Source: Hybos culiciformis (lineage: Eukaryota > Arthropoda > Insecta > Diptera > Hybotidae). From it: DNA of 64,000 nt. Where the stretch lies: contig OZ023273.1 of NCBI GenBank assembly GCA_964007475.1, positions 47,121,525-47,185,524 of the forward strand, given 5' to 3'. How positions within the stretch are numbered: position 1 is the stretch's first letter; each line of letters starts with the position of its first letter. Of this stretch, positions 1-15,400 are shown in pieces. The position numbers were made by a program, and so were the translations under genes. Below the pieces are notes generated by a model. That model saw nothing but the letters and a program-made list of their open reading frames with translations. It searched no databases and had not been told where the DNA came from.

Positions 1-3000
1 AACATTTGCTGAAAAAAAAAGTGTAGGGAACTTTTGTACAGCAATGTTATGGAAAATTATTTGACAAAATCAAATAAAAGAAACACTGAAAACTATGTTA
101 ATTTTTTTTATTAGATTTATTTTTTTATGAATTACCTACAATCATTACATATACAGAGGATTATTGTATATTGTAACGCAAAAGAAATCGGAGGAAACCA
201 ATTTTTAACCTTGTATGGAAATTGTTTTTTTTTTTCTTATAATCTAAAATTGTAAAATATACCTACAAAAACGATAGTGCTTTTTGTAGTTTTTTATTTT
301 CTCTACAGTCTACATGCCTGTACTTGAGGTAATAAATAATAATTAAAATATATACCTACAAATGTACCTACTTAGGTTCTAAGGTATATATTTTTTATAT
401 TCCCTTGAATTTGTTTTTTTTTTTTGTTTCATGAAATGAGGGTGAAATAAAATATATATTTTGCTTTATATAAAAAAGTTTTTGCAAAAAGGAACATTTT
501 CTTGATGAATAATAATTTTATATTCTTTATCTGAGAATTTTCTAGGGCTACAGCACAGTTTGATTATTTTAGTTAAAGTTAAAAAACTAAGTTGAGTTAA
601 TTTAGTTAAGCGTAGCTTGGTTGGAAAAGTCATACTTGGAGTTATACTTAGAGCCATTTCTGTTTCTTAATTTTTTGAAGTGTGTTACATTATTTAAACA
701 AAATCTCGAGAAAATTGCTAAATAAGTACACACATTTAATAGAAGTACATATATACAATTATAAATATATTTAAAAAAAAAAATTCTTTATTTAACGTCA
801 TGTTATAAATGGATCACTTCACTACCTACCTTTTTTGTATAATATTTTTAAATTTAACATTTTTTGCCCATAAAGTACACATATATTTACTTGAAGGATT
901 TACGTGTAGAAAGGATTATGTAAATCGACCCTACATTTATTTGAAAGTAGGTCGAATTCAATATCATAAATTTTATTTTAAAATCAAAGCTTAAGATGTT
1001 TTAAATAAAAAATATAAGATTTTTGCATAAATGATTTGAAAAAACAAAATAAAAAATGTGTGTGTAGTAAAAATAATATGTACATATTTTATATGTAATT
1101 TTGCCTTTTTAAAAAATAACATATTTTATAGTATATTAATAAAAATAAGAATTTATAATTTTCTTATTATTATTACAATTTAACACAATCATATCGATAT
1201 ATGTACATACTGTACACTATGTTGTTTTAAGCCTTATTTCCAAATTGAAAAAGCAGTCTATTTATTATATTTTTATATTATGTTCGTCTGACTCTTTGTC
1301 CTCCACTTAAATTCTTATAGTTATAAATGTAATGAACTGCCAAATCAATTTTTATTCTTAGATTGCCAAATAATATTTTGTCCTCGGCTAAAGGCTAATA
1401 TTGTACGATAGATCATTATTGAAAATGCTACAGGTATTGATTATAAGGTATTGGTGTATGTTATTGAAAATATGTTTAGTTTCTGGATAATACAAAAGTA
1501 CTTGATCTTAAAAAGAAGTTTTAAAAGCTTATAATGAAATTATTTTCCATATTTTTTTTAAAGAATATCGTTGATCAACAAGCACTGATCCACATGATAT
1601 AAAATTAATAATAATGTATAATATGTTTTTCTCTATTTTGTTTATAATTTCCAATGCCAATCCCCCATTTCTATAACGTAATTGTTGATTATTACATACG
1701 TAACATAAAATGTTTGCCGAAAAAATTTTCTAATCTATATTAATGTCAAAGTAATTTGAATAAAAAATCTAGAGTACTGACTTAATCAGGCAGAGCTTGT
1801 ATTTATATTAAATTTAATTGGTATAGAATTATGTTTATCATATGACTAAGAATCAATGTTTAAATGTGGGATAGCCATAGCAGGCAGTTTTTTTTTTTTT
1901 GAAGAGTTTTATTCATTTCTTGTTGACAACAAGTTCGACCTTGACCTAATGTTAAGATAATTCCAAATAAATGTACAATTTCTATTTATAATAATATATC
2001 ATATTAAGTTTTTAAAATTAAAACTACAATAAGAAGATAAATGTAATGCATTTTTAATTAATTAATTTTGTTTTTTTTCAAGTAACAAATTTTTATCTCC
2101 TAAAATCATGTCATATAGGAAAAATAAATATATATAATATAGGTATATGTACATCGTACATATACAAAAATGTAGATTAAAAAAAAAATGTTTGACCCAG
2201 TTTTATATTTATTATGAAATGCATTTAGCATAGTTTTAAAAATTTATGTTCTTTTTTAGAAATTGTGCAAAAAAAAAATTTTTTTTTTTTTTAAATTTAC
2301 AAGTACATAAATATTAAATATATTTTATGAATTTTATGTATAAAACAAAAGCATCAACCCTGTCCTAAATTTTGATTTTTCTTGAATTTTATTTTTTTCA
2401 AAAAAATAAAAACTAGTTGAACTTATTGTTACTGTGCCCTAGTTTTAGTTAAAAATAGGTGAAATATGAAATTATAGTATATACATTTATGTTCTGTACA
2501 GTACATGTATGAATGTAAGTATATAAATAATAATAAAAAAAAAATTGGCTATCGTAATTGGCTGATGGCAACTAGTGTGCATAAAGTATTTATTTATGCT
2601 GTATTATGTATGCAAATGCATGTCACAAGAAAAATAGGTCAACCCTGCAGAATTTTTACATTAAAAATTCTACAATATAAACATTTAATGTTTATGTAAA
2701 ATGCATTGATACAATATTTATTCTTCGTGTACTTATTACTTTTATTATGCAATTGGCACCATAAATTTATTTACAAAATATAATATGATATAAAAATTTT
2801 ACAATTAATATGTTGTAAATAAAATCTAAATAATGGATTTTGATTACTTCGTATTTTGTAAGCTTAATCTGATTAAGCTTAACCGATCATAAGTTTTTAA
2901 AATTAAATGGAAGCCCATTTTTAAAATTTACTCAAAGCTTAATATTAATGTGCGGTAATTTTTTTTTAATCTCATTTAATATATTTGAAGAATAAATAAT

Positions 3001-3369
3001 TTATTCCATTTACTTAATCAATATTTGTTAAATTAAATCATTTGCAGTATTTTATTTAAACTTTAGTTGAGTAAAGGGTGTATCAAATATAATTGAAATT
3101 TTCCAAAGTACATACTATTAAATTCATTCCTAAATAATAATCCTTTTGGTTTTTCTTATTATTCTAATTATAACTGGATCTTTAAAAAGTTTTAGTTTTT
3201 CACTTAATATTATACTGTCCACAAAGTAAAAAAATCAAACTTCCTAAATTCACACAACGAACATTTATAAGGTTTTGAATATGCATTTGTACTAACTATA
3301 ACCTTGTAATTCACTAATTTAATTATAAATCTGCTTCTATTTGTATAATAATATCAGAGGTATTTACGA

Positions 3370-3483
3370 ATGGCTACTACTCCAAAGCTTATCTATACAT
3401 GGCGTTTTGATGGTGAATGTTTTAATTATGGTTCTGAGACTGCAATTAATTTTATTGCATTATTCATTAAATATTTTTTTTAA
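3370..3483 (+). other. Short orphan ORF with protein-like composition, unassigned
   Basis: ATG at 3370 opens 37 codons to TAA at 3481-3483. The first two dozen residues (PKLIYTWRFDGECFNYGSE) use a balanced residue set, unlike the Lys/Ile/Phe/Asn-rich chance ORFs around it. The preceding bases resemble an acceptor (AATATCAG). It lies inside the intron on the opposite strand. I do not recognise the peptide. It may be a transposon or pseudogene scrap, or chance. Confidence 0.2.
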
Positions 3484-4221
3484 ATAAACTGAATTAAAAA
3501 AAACTTAAAGTTTACAGTAATTTCATGTAACCTAGATTTTAATATTTACACGAAAGCTATATAATATTACAACATTGTGTACTCTTGAATATTGAAAAAT
3601 TAACAAAAAAAAAAAAAATTTAGTTCAGAGGATTACTAAGACGTATAGCCATATATATTTACATGTATACAAATATTGCATACAAAATGCAATGAAAAAT
3701 GCAAGTCCTAGATACTACTAACCTAGTTTCCTCAAATTGTCCTAGATTATATTTTAATGATAATGAATGCAAGCAAACATGACATACATATTTTTTATTT
3801 ATATTTTTTTCTTTTTTTTATTTTTCAATTAGATTAAAAATTAAAGCTTAATATAGAAATATATAAAAATTAAATTTCTGTTTGAAATTTTTAAAAAATT
3901 TTTATGATGAAAATTAAATAAAATGCTTGTTGAAAATTAGGTTTTTAGGTCAATATTTTATAATATAAAAATAAAAATATAGTGAGTGGATATGTAATTT
4001 ATTTATTATTTCCCGATGATAATCAATGCTCTTTAATTACATTTTTTTTTTATAGAATTGTATTTTAATAAGATACTTATTAAATAAAGATATTAAAATC
4101 TGTTGTGAAATTTTTGATGTAATAATAATAAAATAGATGCAAATAATTAAAAACATTTTTATGTCATGTTCAGAGCATCTAATTGTATATTCATATTTAA
4201 ATTTTTTTTATAAGGTATGTG

Positions 4222-4394
4222 GATGAAATCTTCTACATTCAAGTCTTTTAATTCATTTTTCCGACTAAAAATTATTATGTTGGGTAGATAGCCATTAAAG
4301 CAACTAAAAAAAATGGTTAGATCTTGATGAAATCTTCTACATTCAATTCTTGTAATTAAAAATTATTATGTTGGGTAGATAGCGATTAAAACAA
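4222..4394. repeat. Diverged tandem duplication, two units of about 70-80 bp
   Basis: Unit 1 (about 4222-4300) and unit 2 (about 4326-4394) both begin GATGAAATCTTCTACATTCA and both contain AATTATTATGTTGGGTAGAT followed by AGC/GATTAAA. Unit 2 lacks about ten bases present in unit 1. A spacer with an A run and GGTTAGATCTT separates them. This is a local duplication of non-coding sequence. Confidence 0.8.
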
Positions 4395-7300
4395 TATTAT
4401 TGTTTCCAGATTCGGACTGAGCTAAGAATTTCTATAAAACTTTTTTATTTGTATATGGTATATGACTAAATGTTAATGGTATAAGATACTAAAGGAAACT
4501 ACAAAATATGTTTAGCACCTGGTTGTGGTTGAAAATGGGCACCATACTTAATTTTTGAGGTATCCGACTCTTTAATATTGATTAAAACATAAAATTTTAA
4601 ATGGCCATCATGTACATATGTATTGGTAATGTATATGTACCTAGAATGTATTTGTATATAAATTGAACACAAAATAATATTTAGAATAAAAATTCATATA
4701 GAGAATAAAGAAATGTAAGCTTCAAAATTTTGATCTATTTAAAAAATTTGTGTAAAAAATATACTTTTTTTTTTTCTTTTCATCATAGGGAAATTTCAAA
4801 TTGGGTCACATCTGGCTTTCTACAAGACTTAAAATATTAATATTATTAATATTCATGAGAAGTAAACATGCAATATTTATTCAAAGAAGAAAAACTCATG
4901 AATTTCCATATAAATTTGAAATGGATTGAGCATTAATTTTTCTAAAATAACATTGAGGTTAGTTTCTGTTCTATTATTAAAATTATTATATCAATTAAAA
5001 ATTTAAATCTTGCTTTAATATAAAAATATTTTGTGTTCTTTGACATTAAAAAAAACTTAAATAAATTTATAAATCGTATGAAACTCATATTGATCACTTT
5101 TATTAAACTTTCAATTTTTGGAAAATTATTGATAATTTGTGAACATAGTAAGTATAGACAACATACATACTTGCATTTCTTCTTTTAATACCAAAAAAAT
5201 TTTTTTTTACACTGAGGAACAACTGATGTAAAACAACAAGTTAAAATTAAAGAATTTACACCATTGAATCTCTAACTCAGTATCTTTAGTTTCATATTTT
5301 TATTAAATTTTTGTTTCGCTTCTGTTATCTTTAGAAGAAGAAAACTGATTTTTTAATAATAAATTTTACGATAAATTAATGTTGATTTTAAATTACTTAA
5401 GAATTAGTGAAACTTATAATCATAATATTTTCATATATAGAAGAAAAATAACTTTATTAAATTTTCTATATTTTATATTTTTGACCTCTAGTTTAGTTGG
5501 ATAAGGTCATTTTCATAATAAAGATTGAAAAAAAAAGGTAAGATTCTTTTTACCATTTTAAAGTATAATACAGTAAATATATTTTCATTCTGGAACGCTA
5601 TAAAAAAAAAAAACAAGGATAATAAAATTTCTGTTACATTTTTGTCTTTAGCTCTAGGCACAGAATTAACATTTTTTATGTTATTTTTTTATTATTAAAT
5701 TTGTAAAAAGAAATTTTTTTCAAAATTGAATAACTTTAATTACGATATTGAGAATTATATTTTAATTCCTTTAAATTTTTGTAAAATTTAGATTGTTGGG
5801 ACAAAAAGTCCTTGAAAAAAATTTGTAATTTACATGAGACATGTGCATATCGTGTGCAATTTCTCTTACTTTTTAAAATATATACATATATTTTTTTTTT
5901 CTTTACCTTTCAAGGATATCTGATGATGGAACTTTTTCCATGAAAGTTTTTCCACCACATGGTAAACTTTTTAGTTAAATTTTTCCTTAAAATATTTTCT
6001 TTTCAAATTTTCTTTCTCTTAGAAATTATTTCTCATAACAAAATAATATAACAGACATTTATGTACATTTTCATAAACAGTTTATGTATTTTGTAATGCG
6101 CATAATCACAACATATAACTATTGGCTTACTCAAATTTGAAATTTTTTTCTAATAAAATGAAAAACATAAATATTTTTTAATTTTCATTACTTAATTTTG
6201 AAAGAATTTATAATTGATTTGTAAATTATACCAGCAAAAAGTGATATCACTAAAGAAGAGTACAAAAAACAAATTGTTATTTTAATATTCACTCAATTCG
6301 TCCATTAAAAATAATTTTGAGCTTTATTTTATTTAATTTTGTTTTACTTTCCAAGCAGTTATACACTGTGTAGTTCGTAACATATACGACATACCATACA
6401 TTATCTATATTATTCCTTCTAGTTGTACTAAATTGCAACAAAGATAGAAATAAACCTTTAAATTCTGATTTCATACTCGTTACATATTTTTAATTTTAAG
6501 TTTTTTCATTCGATAAAATCTACTTAGTCCTATATCTATTTTGTTTTTGATCTCATTGCCTAATTGTTTTAATTATTAAAATATTACATCCTGGAAAATC
6601 TCGAAAAATATCCCGTATTAAACTGTAGGCTAGTACTCTATAAAAAGATATGATACTGAAATTCAACATTTCGATTAATCTGATAAGTCGAAAGCGATTT
6701 TTCTTAAGTTGTAACTAAAAAAAAATTATTGTATACGCAACGTAACTCTATGATGTTATACAAATTTACTACACATGTACTTTAAATGTTTTTGTTTTCT
6801 TGTATTTCAAAATAAGCGTAAGGTCCTTTTTTCCTTTTGAATATTTAGGTAGGTAAACATAAAAAAAAATAAAAAATTAAAATTAAATATTTGGTAGTTT
6901 ATTTTATCAACCTTGAAGCGAAAAAAAAAAAAAACAAACAAAAAATAAGAATAAAAATTACATTATAGAGAAAATTATGTATATATATATAATATACATA
7001 TATATACCTACATATATTTTGTTATGTTTGGAAGATATTATGGTTTTGTTGTTTTTGTTATGTGTATTATTGTTAATATCTATAGATACATATATACACT
7101 TATTTATATATTCTTATATATACATACTATATATATTTTTCATTATTCGTTATCCTTGACCTAGATTTTTTTTATCATTAAGTTTTCGTATAGGATATTT
7201 TTAATACCAGTCGACACCAAAAAAAAAATATATATATATTTTCAAGCCCTTGAGGAAAATAAAAATTGGAAAATACTTATAGGAAAATTGAAAATGCCTT

Positions 7301-7538
7301 GAATAAATTATATATATATAATATAATAATACTTATTTATCTATATATTATTTTTTAAGAAATTATTTTTTCTACACGCAACATTTTCCCTTTGACTTAT
7401 TCCTACATAATGTTTGTATAGTACATATATATAAATATTTCTAAATAGAAGATATCGAATACAAGGAAAATATATGTACTAAAATTTCTATACGATTTCA
7501 AATTATTATTATTTTTTTCAAAATTTCTCCACAAACAT

Positions 7539-7556
7539 AATAATAATAATAATAAA
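7539..7556. repeat. Short AAT microsatellite
   Basis: ATAATAATAATAATAA tract in intronic AT-rich sequence. Confidence 0.7.
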
Positions 7557-10500
7557 AAAGAAAATTTTTATAAATTACTCCCAAACCAAAATTACTTCAA
7601 ATGATAATTATATATTTTATTATCTATATTATAACTATGACACGGCAGAGAAGGATAAGAAGGACACATTATTTTACAGATCGTTACGTATAATGTTTTT
7701 TTTCAATGCGACGTTAACTCATCTCGGTAAAATTAATTATTCTAAAATTGTATAACACAATTATGGCTATAAGTAAGTAAGTGTCAAATTAAATTTTACT
7801 ATTTCGATAAACAAATATTTCAATTGTTTTGAATAAAATAAAAATTCCTAGTTACACGAAATGTTGTTTGAACTCCACTTTCGAAATGATTTCATTATCC
7901 AATAAAAAACCTTACCTTTTTAATGAAATGTATGTTAATCGGGTTCAAGTTAGAGTATGAAGTTCTTACCTGTAAATAAAAAAGAAAAATATTTTCAATA
8001 AAAGTTAAATTTTTAAACAGGAGAAACTAAATTAACAGAATCTAAGAGTCGATTCCAAAACACTGGTATTCTAAAATTTGAAGTCTGATTTTAGTTTTGG
8101 AACGACACGATTACGATTTTAAAGATTAAAATTCTTCAATTAAAAATTGTTACGAAATAGAATTCTAAAATTCTGCAAAGGGAAATTTTAAACTTTTCAT
8201 AAACGTAATTTTTAAAAAAACAAAGAAAATCTTCAAAACAGATAAGTATAAATTACTTGATTTTATGAGTCTTTGCCGATGCAACTTATTCTTAATGTCA
8301 AAACGATTGCATTTCTAAAAAAAATTAATTTTAGTCAGCAGGAAAGAGAGATTTCATATTTTGGATATTCTCTGTTTCGAAACGGACTCTAAAACTGAAG
8401 GATATTCAAATTTATTGGTATATTTTTTTAAATTCTTTTTTGCAATAAATTAAAACTTTGAATGAATCATTTTGCCTTTGTTCACATTATTAATATTTTG
8501 ATAAGGAAATAAAATAAAAATCGGACACTACTTTTTATAATCCTGCTGTTTAAATGGACAGAAAAAATTATTTAAATACATAAAAAGACCAATAACAAAG
8601 TCTTAAGATTTTTTTTATTTTTTTTAAAGGCATCATTAATTTTTTTATAAATTTCATAAGACAAGAATAATATTAAGAAATTTATTGGGGATTTCTTTTT
8701 GGCTGCATTAGATTTAAGATATTTGGTTTCAAATATATTCTTGTTGTATTTAATATTGAATTTATGCGATCTCCTATTCAAATTAATTAATTTAAATATT
8801 GCCATTCCAAGCTTTGCTGTGGAAAACTCTAAAGTTCTATTATTATTGTTGTTTTTTAATTACATTCTGTTGTTTAAGATACATAATGATAAATTTTCAT
8901 CGTTAATATATAATAGAACATTAATATTATTTATATACTTCTACAAAATATTAAAATTTATAGTTTTGAAATTATTAATAAATTATTGATCTTCTTTAGG
9001 ATCAAAATAGTACATCCAATTTTATTTCTAAAATCAAACATAAATTTCTATAACATAATAAAATGAAATCGTTAAAATAAACATATTTTAAAAATAGAAA
9101 TGATGAAAAACATTGGACAGGAATTACAATTTTCCAGTATTATGTATAGCTCTAGGGTTTAATAAATTCAAATTTAAAATATATAGTTGTGCAATTATAA
9201 ATCAAAACAGAACTGAAAACATAAAATTTTCAAATAAACATAATATAAAAGTATAACATAAAACATATAAGAATAGGAATATACATAAATATTTATCGCA
9301 AAATATATTTTACCATAGTCTGTCTTTTTATAATAAACGCAAAAATTAATGTAATTTTTCGTAAAACAACAAGCCATTTGATATTTATGATTATGAAAAC
9401 TAATTTCTATAGCTAATTAATTTGCAAGCATCACCTTGGCGACCGGCATCAAGTTAAATTATAAATCTACGGGATTCAAGAAATTATAGACAAAAGAGGA
9501 TTTTAAGTCGAGATTGTCAAATATGTACCTACATTACATATCATATAGGTATTATTATTTAAAATTTAACCCTAATGTTCATTTATACAATTTTTAATGG
9601 AAAACATTTTTTTTCACAGTACCAGTATCGAAGTATGTAAGTACAATATGCATATTAATATATAATTCATTTTTAACATCATATTTTTATTTTATTTGTA
9701 TGTATGACGGTACAATAATTTTTTTTTAAATTATTATTTTTTTTTTAAATATTGGCTTTTAATACTTAAAAAAATAAGTAAAATAAATCTGACATTGACG
9801 TGCAGTTGAGTAAATATGAATAATATAAACGAAAAATTTGCTTATATTTAAGCAAATATTTTTTTAAATTTGTTTTTTCTATCGTTAAACGATGGCGTTG
9901 AAATAAAAATTTATATGTAAATTTTCTAGATATCTGGGCTTAAATTTAAATGCAAATAATTTGTGCTTATTTTTATATTATTTCCTGAAAGCTTTTTATT
10001 TGCAAATAAAATCAATTCTCAATTAGAAATGCATTTAATTTTTAATTCATTCAATAATTCAAAGTAAACGACATATCGTAGATCCAAGTGCAGTTTGGTT
10101 AATTTTTTAACTGTCGATATTCATAAGTGTATAATTATGACATGTTTGAACATTGTATGTAATTGTAAATGCTATTTATAACAGAAAAAGAATATCTTGA
10201 TTCGAAAATACCCAGATTAGTAATAAACCAAAATCAGACTTGCTACTTAAATGTTCGTTAGAAATAAATGAAATTAGTTCCTATTACTTTGCAACCATAG
10301 CAGTAATATTGATTGCATTCGAATGCATTTTCTTTTATTTAAATTACATAAAATTCTTTATACATATAATAGATATTTCTATATTATTTTACACGTAGTA
10401 GAAATTGTGATGTGATTGATGACATAGACCTTGACAGATAATTGGCCTTCAAAATTATGTTTAAAGTTAGTTTTATAATAATTTTGGCAAACAAATCATA

Positions 10501-12092
10501 ATTCTAGTGTAGATAAATATCGTAATTAATTATTTAGAATTATAAGCAAATTAAAAGCTTTTGTGCCGTCTTTCTTTTCTCATTTTAGTTATCTTTTTTT
10601 TTAACTATTCGTATTTATATTATGTACCTACTAACTAAGTATTCTGTTATTTTCAATTCTTATGTATTGTACCTACTATAGAAGGATTTTCACTTTTTAT
10701 TTATTCAATTATGTAATTGATAAAAATTTTAACAACGTTTTACTTTGAGCAATGCATATCTATCTAATAATATTGTAGTTGTAGACGTTGATGATTTGAA
10801 TTGTTGTAGTTATATATTTTATGTATATCTTAAGTTTAACAAGACAGCGACAGATAAAATTTAAACCTATAATAATCATGCAATATGACTATGGTAATAA
10901 TTATAATATAATTTTAAAATAAAAATTCTGGAATAAAATCAAATAAATAAATTTTTGGAAATATTATCTTCTATATTTTTGAGCTTCTAATTCTATTGAA
11001 TTATTTTCTAAATTAATTTATTTAATATAATTGAAAAAGCAAAATATAATATTGGACGCCAAAATTTTGTAAGAAGTCTAAGAATATTTCGAATTAAATA
11101 TTGATATAATGCTATGAATTATCTTCTATATTAAGTGAATATATACTTTTTTTTTTAAGTACCGATAGGTATTTATTTAAACAAATAAATAATAAGATAC
11201 AAGTATATTATGCATACATATATAATAATGTATAAGTTTCTGATAAGTTCAAACACGTGCCGTATTTTCAGTTATTCAGCCATTTATTTTTAAATGCCAC
11301 ACTATTGCATTACAAAAAATATAGGTCGGCCTAGATATAATATAAATTTTTTTGCAATGCACCTAAACTACTATAATATATTTTTATATATATATATAAT
11401 GCATATTTATGCACGTGGGGTGGGGATGCTACGCCAAAGAGTTAACATGAAAATGGATATGATTCAATATGAAATTTCTTTCAAAGTTTTTTTTTTTAAT
11501 TAATTAGTTCGATTGGTGATATTAATTATAAATACATTATTATACATAATGTATCAATTTCATATAGATAAAAATGAATGTGTAAATGACATAATAAATG
11601 TATGAATTGTTATTAAAATATTATATAAAATGTAATTTAAATAAATGTATAGGTATATATATAAAAATGTTTTGGTTTTATTTTTTTTTTTTTTTGCTTT
11701 ATTTAATTTAAATTTACTAATAAAGGGCAATGCTTATGGATGATATTAATAATGTGTCAAAACTTTTTTCTAATGAAATTGACTTCATTATACATCATAC
11801 AGGTAGCAATAATTGATAAATATATATAATATTTTTTATAAAATTTAGAACAGGCCGAAACTAGTTTTTGAGATTATTGACAAAATAAAAAATATTATTG
11901 AAGAAATATTATTAAACATTTGTCTAACACGTCTAATTATTACTTCCAGTTTAAGTTTTTTTTTCCCAAAATTATTGACAATCATAGTCTATAAATTTAT
12001 TGATAATAAATTCTTGGTAAAATGTAGGTTTTTAATAAAAAAATATTGTACATTAACTAAAAACTGATATTTTGTTTCATATTTATATTATA

Positions 12093-12420
12093 CTAGTCAA
12101 AATACCCGGCTTCGCACGGTAGTTCCGAACTTATATTTATATCAAAACACTTTAATCCAGATTTTGTGCAATAAAAAAACAGAATTTCAAAATTTGTTAA
12201 ATATCCACTTCCCCGGTGCTTTAATACATCCAGTCTTCTAAATAGTCGATTCGGGTCCAACGCTATAATATTTTATCGGTCTCTAGGCTCTTTATTTTCA
12301 AATTTTAAAATTTCGAAATTTGTTGTATAGCCCCCCAATTGAGCCCTGGGACGGTCGGGGGCCTGTCAACATCCAGTTTTTTAAATAGGCTTTTGATTGA
12401 AAATTTATTGCATTTCAGTA
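12093..12420 (-). mobile_element. Helitron-like element, 3' end on the minus strand
   Basis: On the minus strand the sequence reads ...CCGTGCGAAGCCGGG, then TATTTTGA, then CTAG followed by T. A short GC hairpin a few bases before a terminal CTAG, inserted before T, is the standard 3' end of a Helitron/Helentron. The CCCGGCTTCGCACGG word is frequent at such ends in insect genomes (general knowledge). The adjoining DNA is unusually G+C-rich for the window. It contains two diverged copies of a unit that includes AATTTGTT..AT, a C-rich patch, ACATCCAGT and TAAATAG (about 12195-12255 and 12317-12390). No replicase/helicase coding sequence is visible, so it is non-autonomous or truncated. The 5' end was not located, so 12420 is a guess. 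Confidence 0.55.
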
Positions 12421-15400
12421 TTAATTTGTAGTTATGTTGGTATGTATTTTTCATAGCACAATCATATTGCTTCAAAAAAAAAAATATAGTTGGAACAAAC
12501 AAAAAAAAAATGTTGTCGTATGTATCTAATCGTCCAAAAATTAAGTTCACAATTTTTTATTACTTCATTTATTTGAATTTTGAAACAATTCGTTCGCATA
12601 TCATTTTTTTTAATCGATATTTACTTCAAAAGTCAATGTTCCCCAGGATTTTAAAACAATTTTCCTTTCTGATATATATTTTTCTTTGCGAAATATAACC
12701 AACAGACAAAAAAAAAACATAAACATAACAAAATATAAGTAGAAGTCGCATCATTTTTTTATATTCTTATTAAATGTGTGCGCGCAGTTTTATGTGTTAA
12801 AAACAAACTTTGTAAGGTTCAACGGACGTGACGTTTTATTTTTAACGTTTATAACAAACTCATAAATGGCTTCATCATCAAACTAAGTGGAGAGTATTGT
12901 AATTTAATTAATTAAAAAAATTGTGAAAACATGTTATTGGTACTGGTGAAAATCTGCAATTTTTTTTTAATTTAACTTAAAACACTGATTTCAGGTAAAT
13001 TTATTTATTTTGAATTTTTTAAAATTTATTTTATTGACAAATATTTTTGTTTTTAAAAAACGAAATTAAATTAAATTTCAATTTTCTTTTTCAATTTTTT
13101 TTTTTGTATGTCTTAAAAATTGATTTGAAATGTTCTAGTGCGCGCTTTTCCAACCAAAGCTAGAATTCATTCAATATCAATTATCGCTCGATCTTTTAAT
13201 TTTATTCAGCCTGGCGCATCAGAATTTTGACTATTAATTCTGACATTCTGCTTACCAACCAATTGATATTTTGATTTCGATTTAAATAAATCATTTTTAT
13301 TTTGTGTATATACACGATATCACAATTCAATTTATTTTAGTTTCCTTCTATTAAAATATACAACAAGATTATGTCATAAACACAAACAAAACACACATTT
13401 TTTTTTAAATTTAATACCTAGTTCTCACCAAACCCAGGGGATATATTTGTTCAATTTAGTCATTTCCAATTTTATTAAATTCTGAAGGTAATTTGGATTT
13501 ATTTGAAAGTTGATACAACCATACGGAGGTGTCATTAGATTTTGTATTAAATTTAAGGAATCATATCATATCCCTTGATTTTAAAGGCATATAATATTTT
13601 CGTATTACAATGTAAATTTTGTTTTGAATAAAATAAATTGACCGTCCTCGACCCCAAATGATTTCGTTTGTATGCAATATTATTCCCATTAATATTATAA
13701 TGAATAATTTTACATACATATGTTCTATGATCTTTATTATTTTCATTAAGATCACGATTATGATAAATATTTAAATTTGTTTTATGATAATTTAGCGTTT
13801 ATTTCAAATCATATTCCTAATAAAAAAAAATCAAATTGGATGGATCCCTTCAGCTTTTACCTGTCCGTGATTCAATAAAATTTAAAGTACACTTACAACT
13901 AAAAAGGAAAAGTCAAAAATAACTTCAAAGTCAAATTATGATTTTATGTTGTATTTACGTTTGAAGTCTTCGGGTTGATTACTAAATCTTGTTATGTAAA
14001 ATGGAAGTAGTTAAAAAATACATATCTGAAGGTATTATTTGAAACCTTAAATTTGTTTAATTGTATGCATAAATTGTATGTCTCATGGTATTTTACAGTT
14101 GGAAAATCCATTTGGAAAAATTAAGTGTATAAAATAGCAGATATATGTGATATATATGTTTTTAACAATAAACGCATAAATTAACCTTAAATAAGATGCT
14201 GGTTACACAATAATCCACTTTTATTGAATATCTTAAAGAATATTGTTATTAACAGCATGATAAAATATTAATGACATAGAAAATATTAAAAATAAATATA
14301 ATATTTATTATAAATATTATGTTAAAAAATGTAGAAAAAATTTTAAATTTAAATATTTTATAAAATACTATAATAAATATTCGCATAAAATACTATATAA
14401 TATTCTTCTTATCTAAAAATGATCTTGTAGTTCAAAAACTGTAAACATTAAAATAGATCATGTTATTATTAACTTTCTTTTATTTTTATTGAATAAAAAA
14501 TTATATTTAAATTAATTTTATTAAAATCAATTTCAAATTAATAAGGACCATATTAACAACTCATAAATATTATCAATATTGTCTATCTTTAGTCATAACT
14601 ATTTTACGATGTAATTTATTTGTTTTGAATAATTAAAAATTAACAGTTTTATGTATGTAATTACACCATGTTACATAAAATGATATTGAGGAACACTAAA
14701 AAAAAAAACAGTTTCTCCAACTAAAAATAAAGACTACAAAGTTTTAATCAATCATTAATTTTTAGCAAAATAAAATACATGTACATATGTATAAGTTTAT
14801 CCAGAAAAATAAGAAACAATAATGTTTCAGGAAATAATAAAGAGTTAATTATTCCCATAAATGTAAAACATTAAGTAATAGAAGTGATAAAAATTTATAA
14901 TTCAAAAAAGGTACTAGAAATTTATTTATTTAAGATATTATTTTCTTAACATTTATACAATCCTGATTTAATTTTCAAATTCTCAAAACATCTGTTTTAG
15001 ATTTAATAATTTTTTTTTTGTGAATGGAATGGCAACATTTATTAAAATTTATTAAAAACTACTTATTTAAATTTTTCATTTTGATAAAATTTTAAATTAA
15101 GATATTTGATTTTTCTAATTCATTTTACAATGTATATAATAGGTATTATTAATCAATTTATGGTCACAGATAATAAATAAAAGTTAAATAAATTGAAATT
15201 TACGAGTTTTCTGTGATTTGAAGAATTAGCTTACTAGTGCTAGCAGATACTAAATATCTTATTTTTAATGTTTCTTGATAATCGTATTTTATTATATTTT
15301 TATTATTTTTTTTTAATAATTGAAACAAAAGAAATGAATTAAAAGTTTTGAAAGGAAAATGGAAATTAGTTTGTTTTTTTTTTGTTAAATAAAATAAAAA

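Noticed and set aside
1930..1950. TCAAGGTCG-type nuclear-receptor (FTZ-F1/ERR-like) half site on the minus strand, with others near 25490 and 36122
   Set aside because: Short degenerate sites are expected by chance in 64 kb; no clustering or conservation can be shown.
6977..7159. 60-codon ORF of Tyr/Ile repeats
   Set aside because: Translation of a TA/CATA-rich tract, not a gene.
8572..8989. Overlapping ORFs on both strands (77 and 96 codons)
   Set aside because: They are AT-driven, rich in Ile/Leu/Phe/Lys/Asn, with no motif, splice context or Kozak-like start. I treat them as chance.
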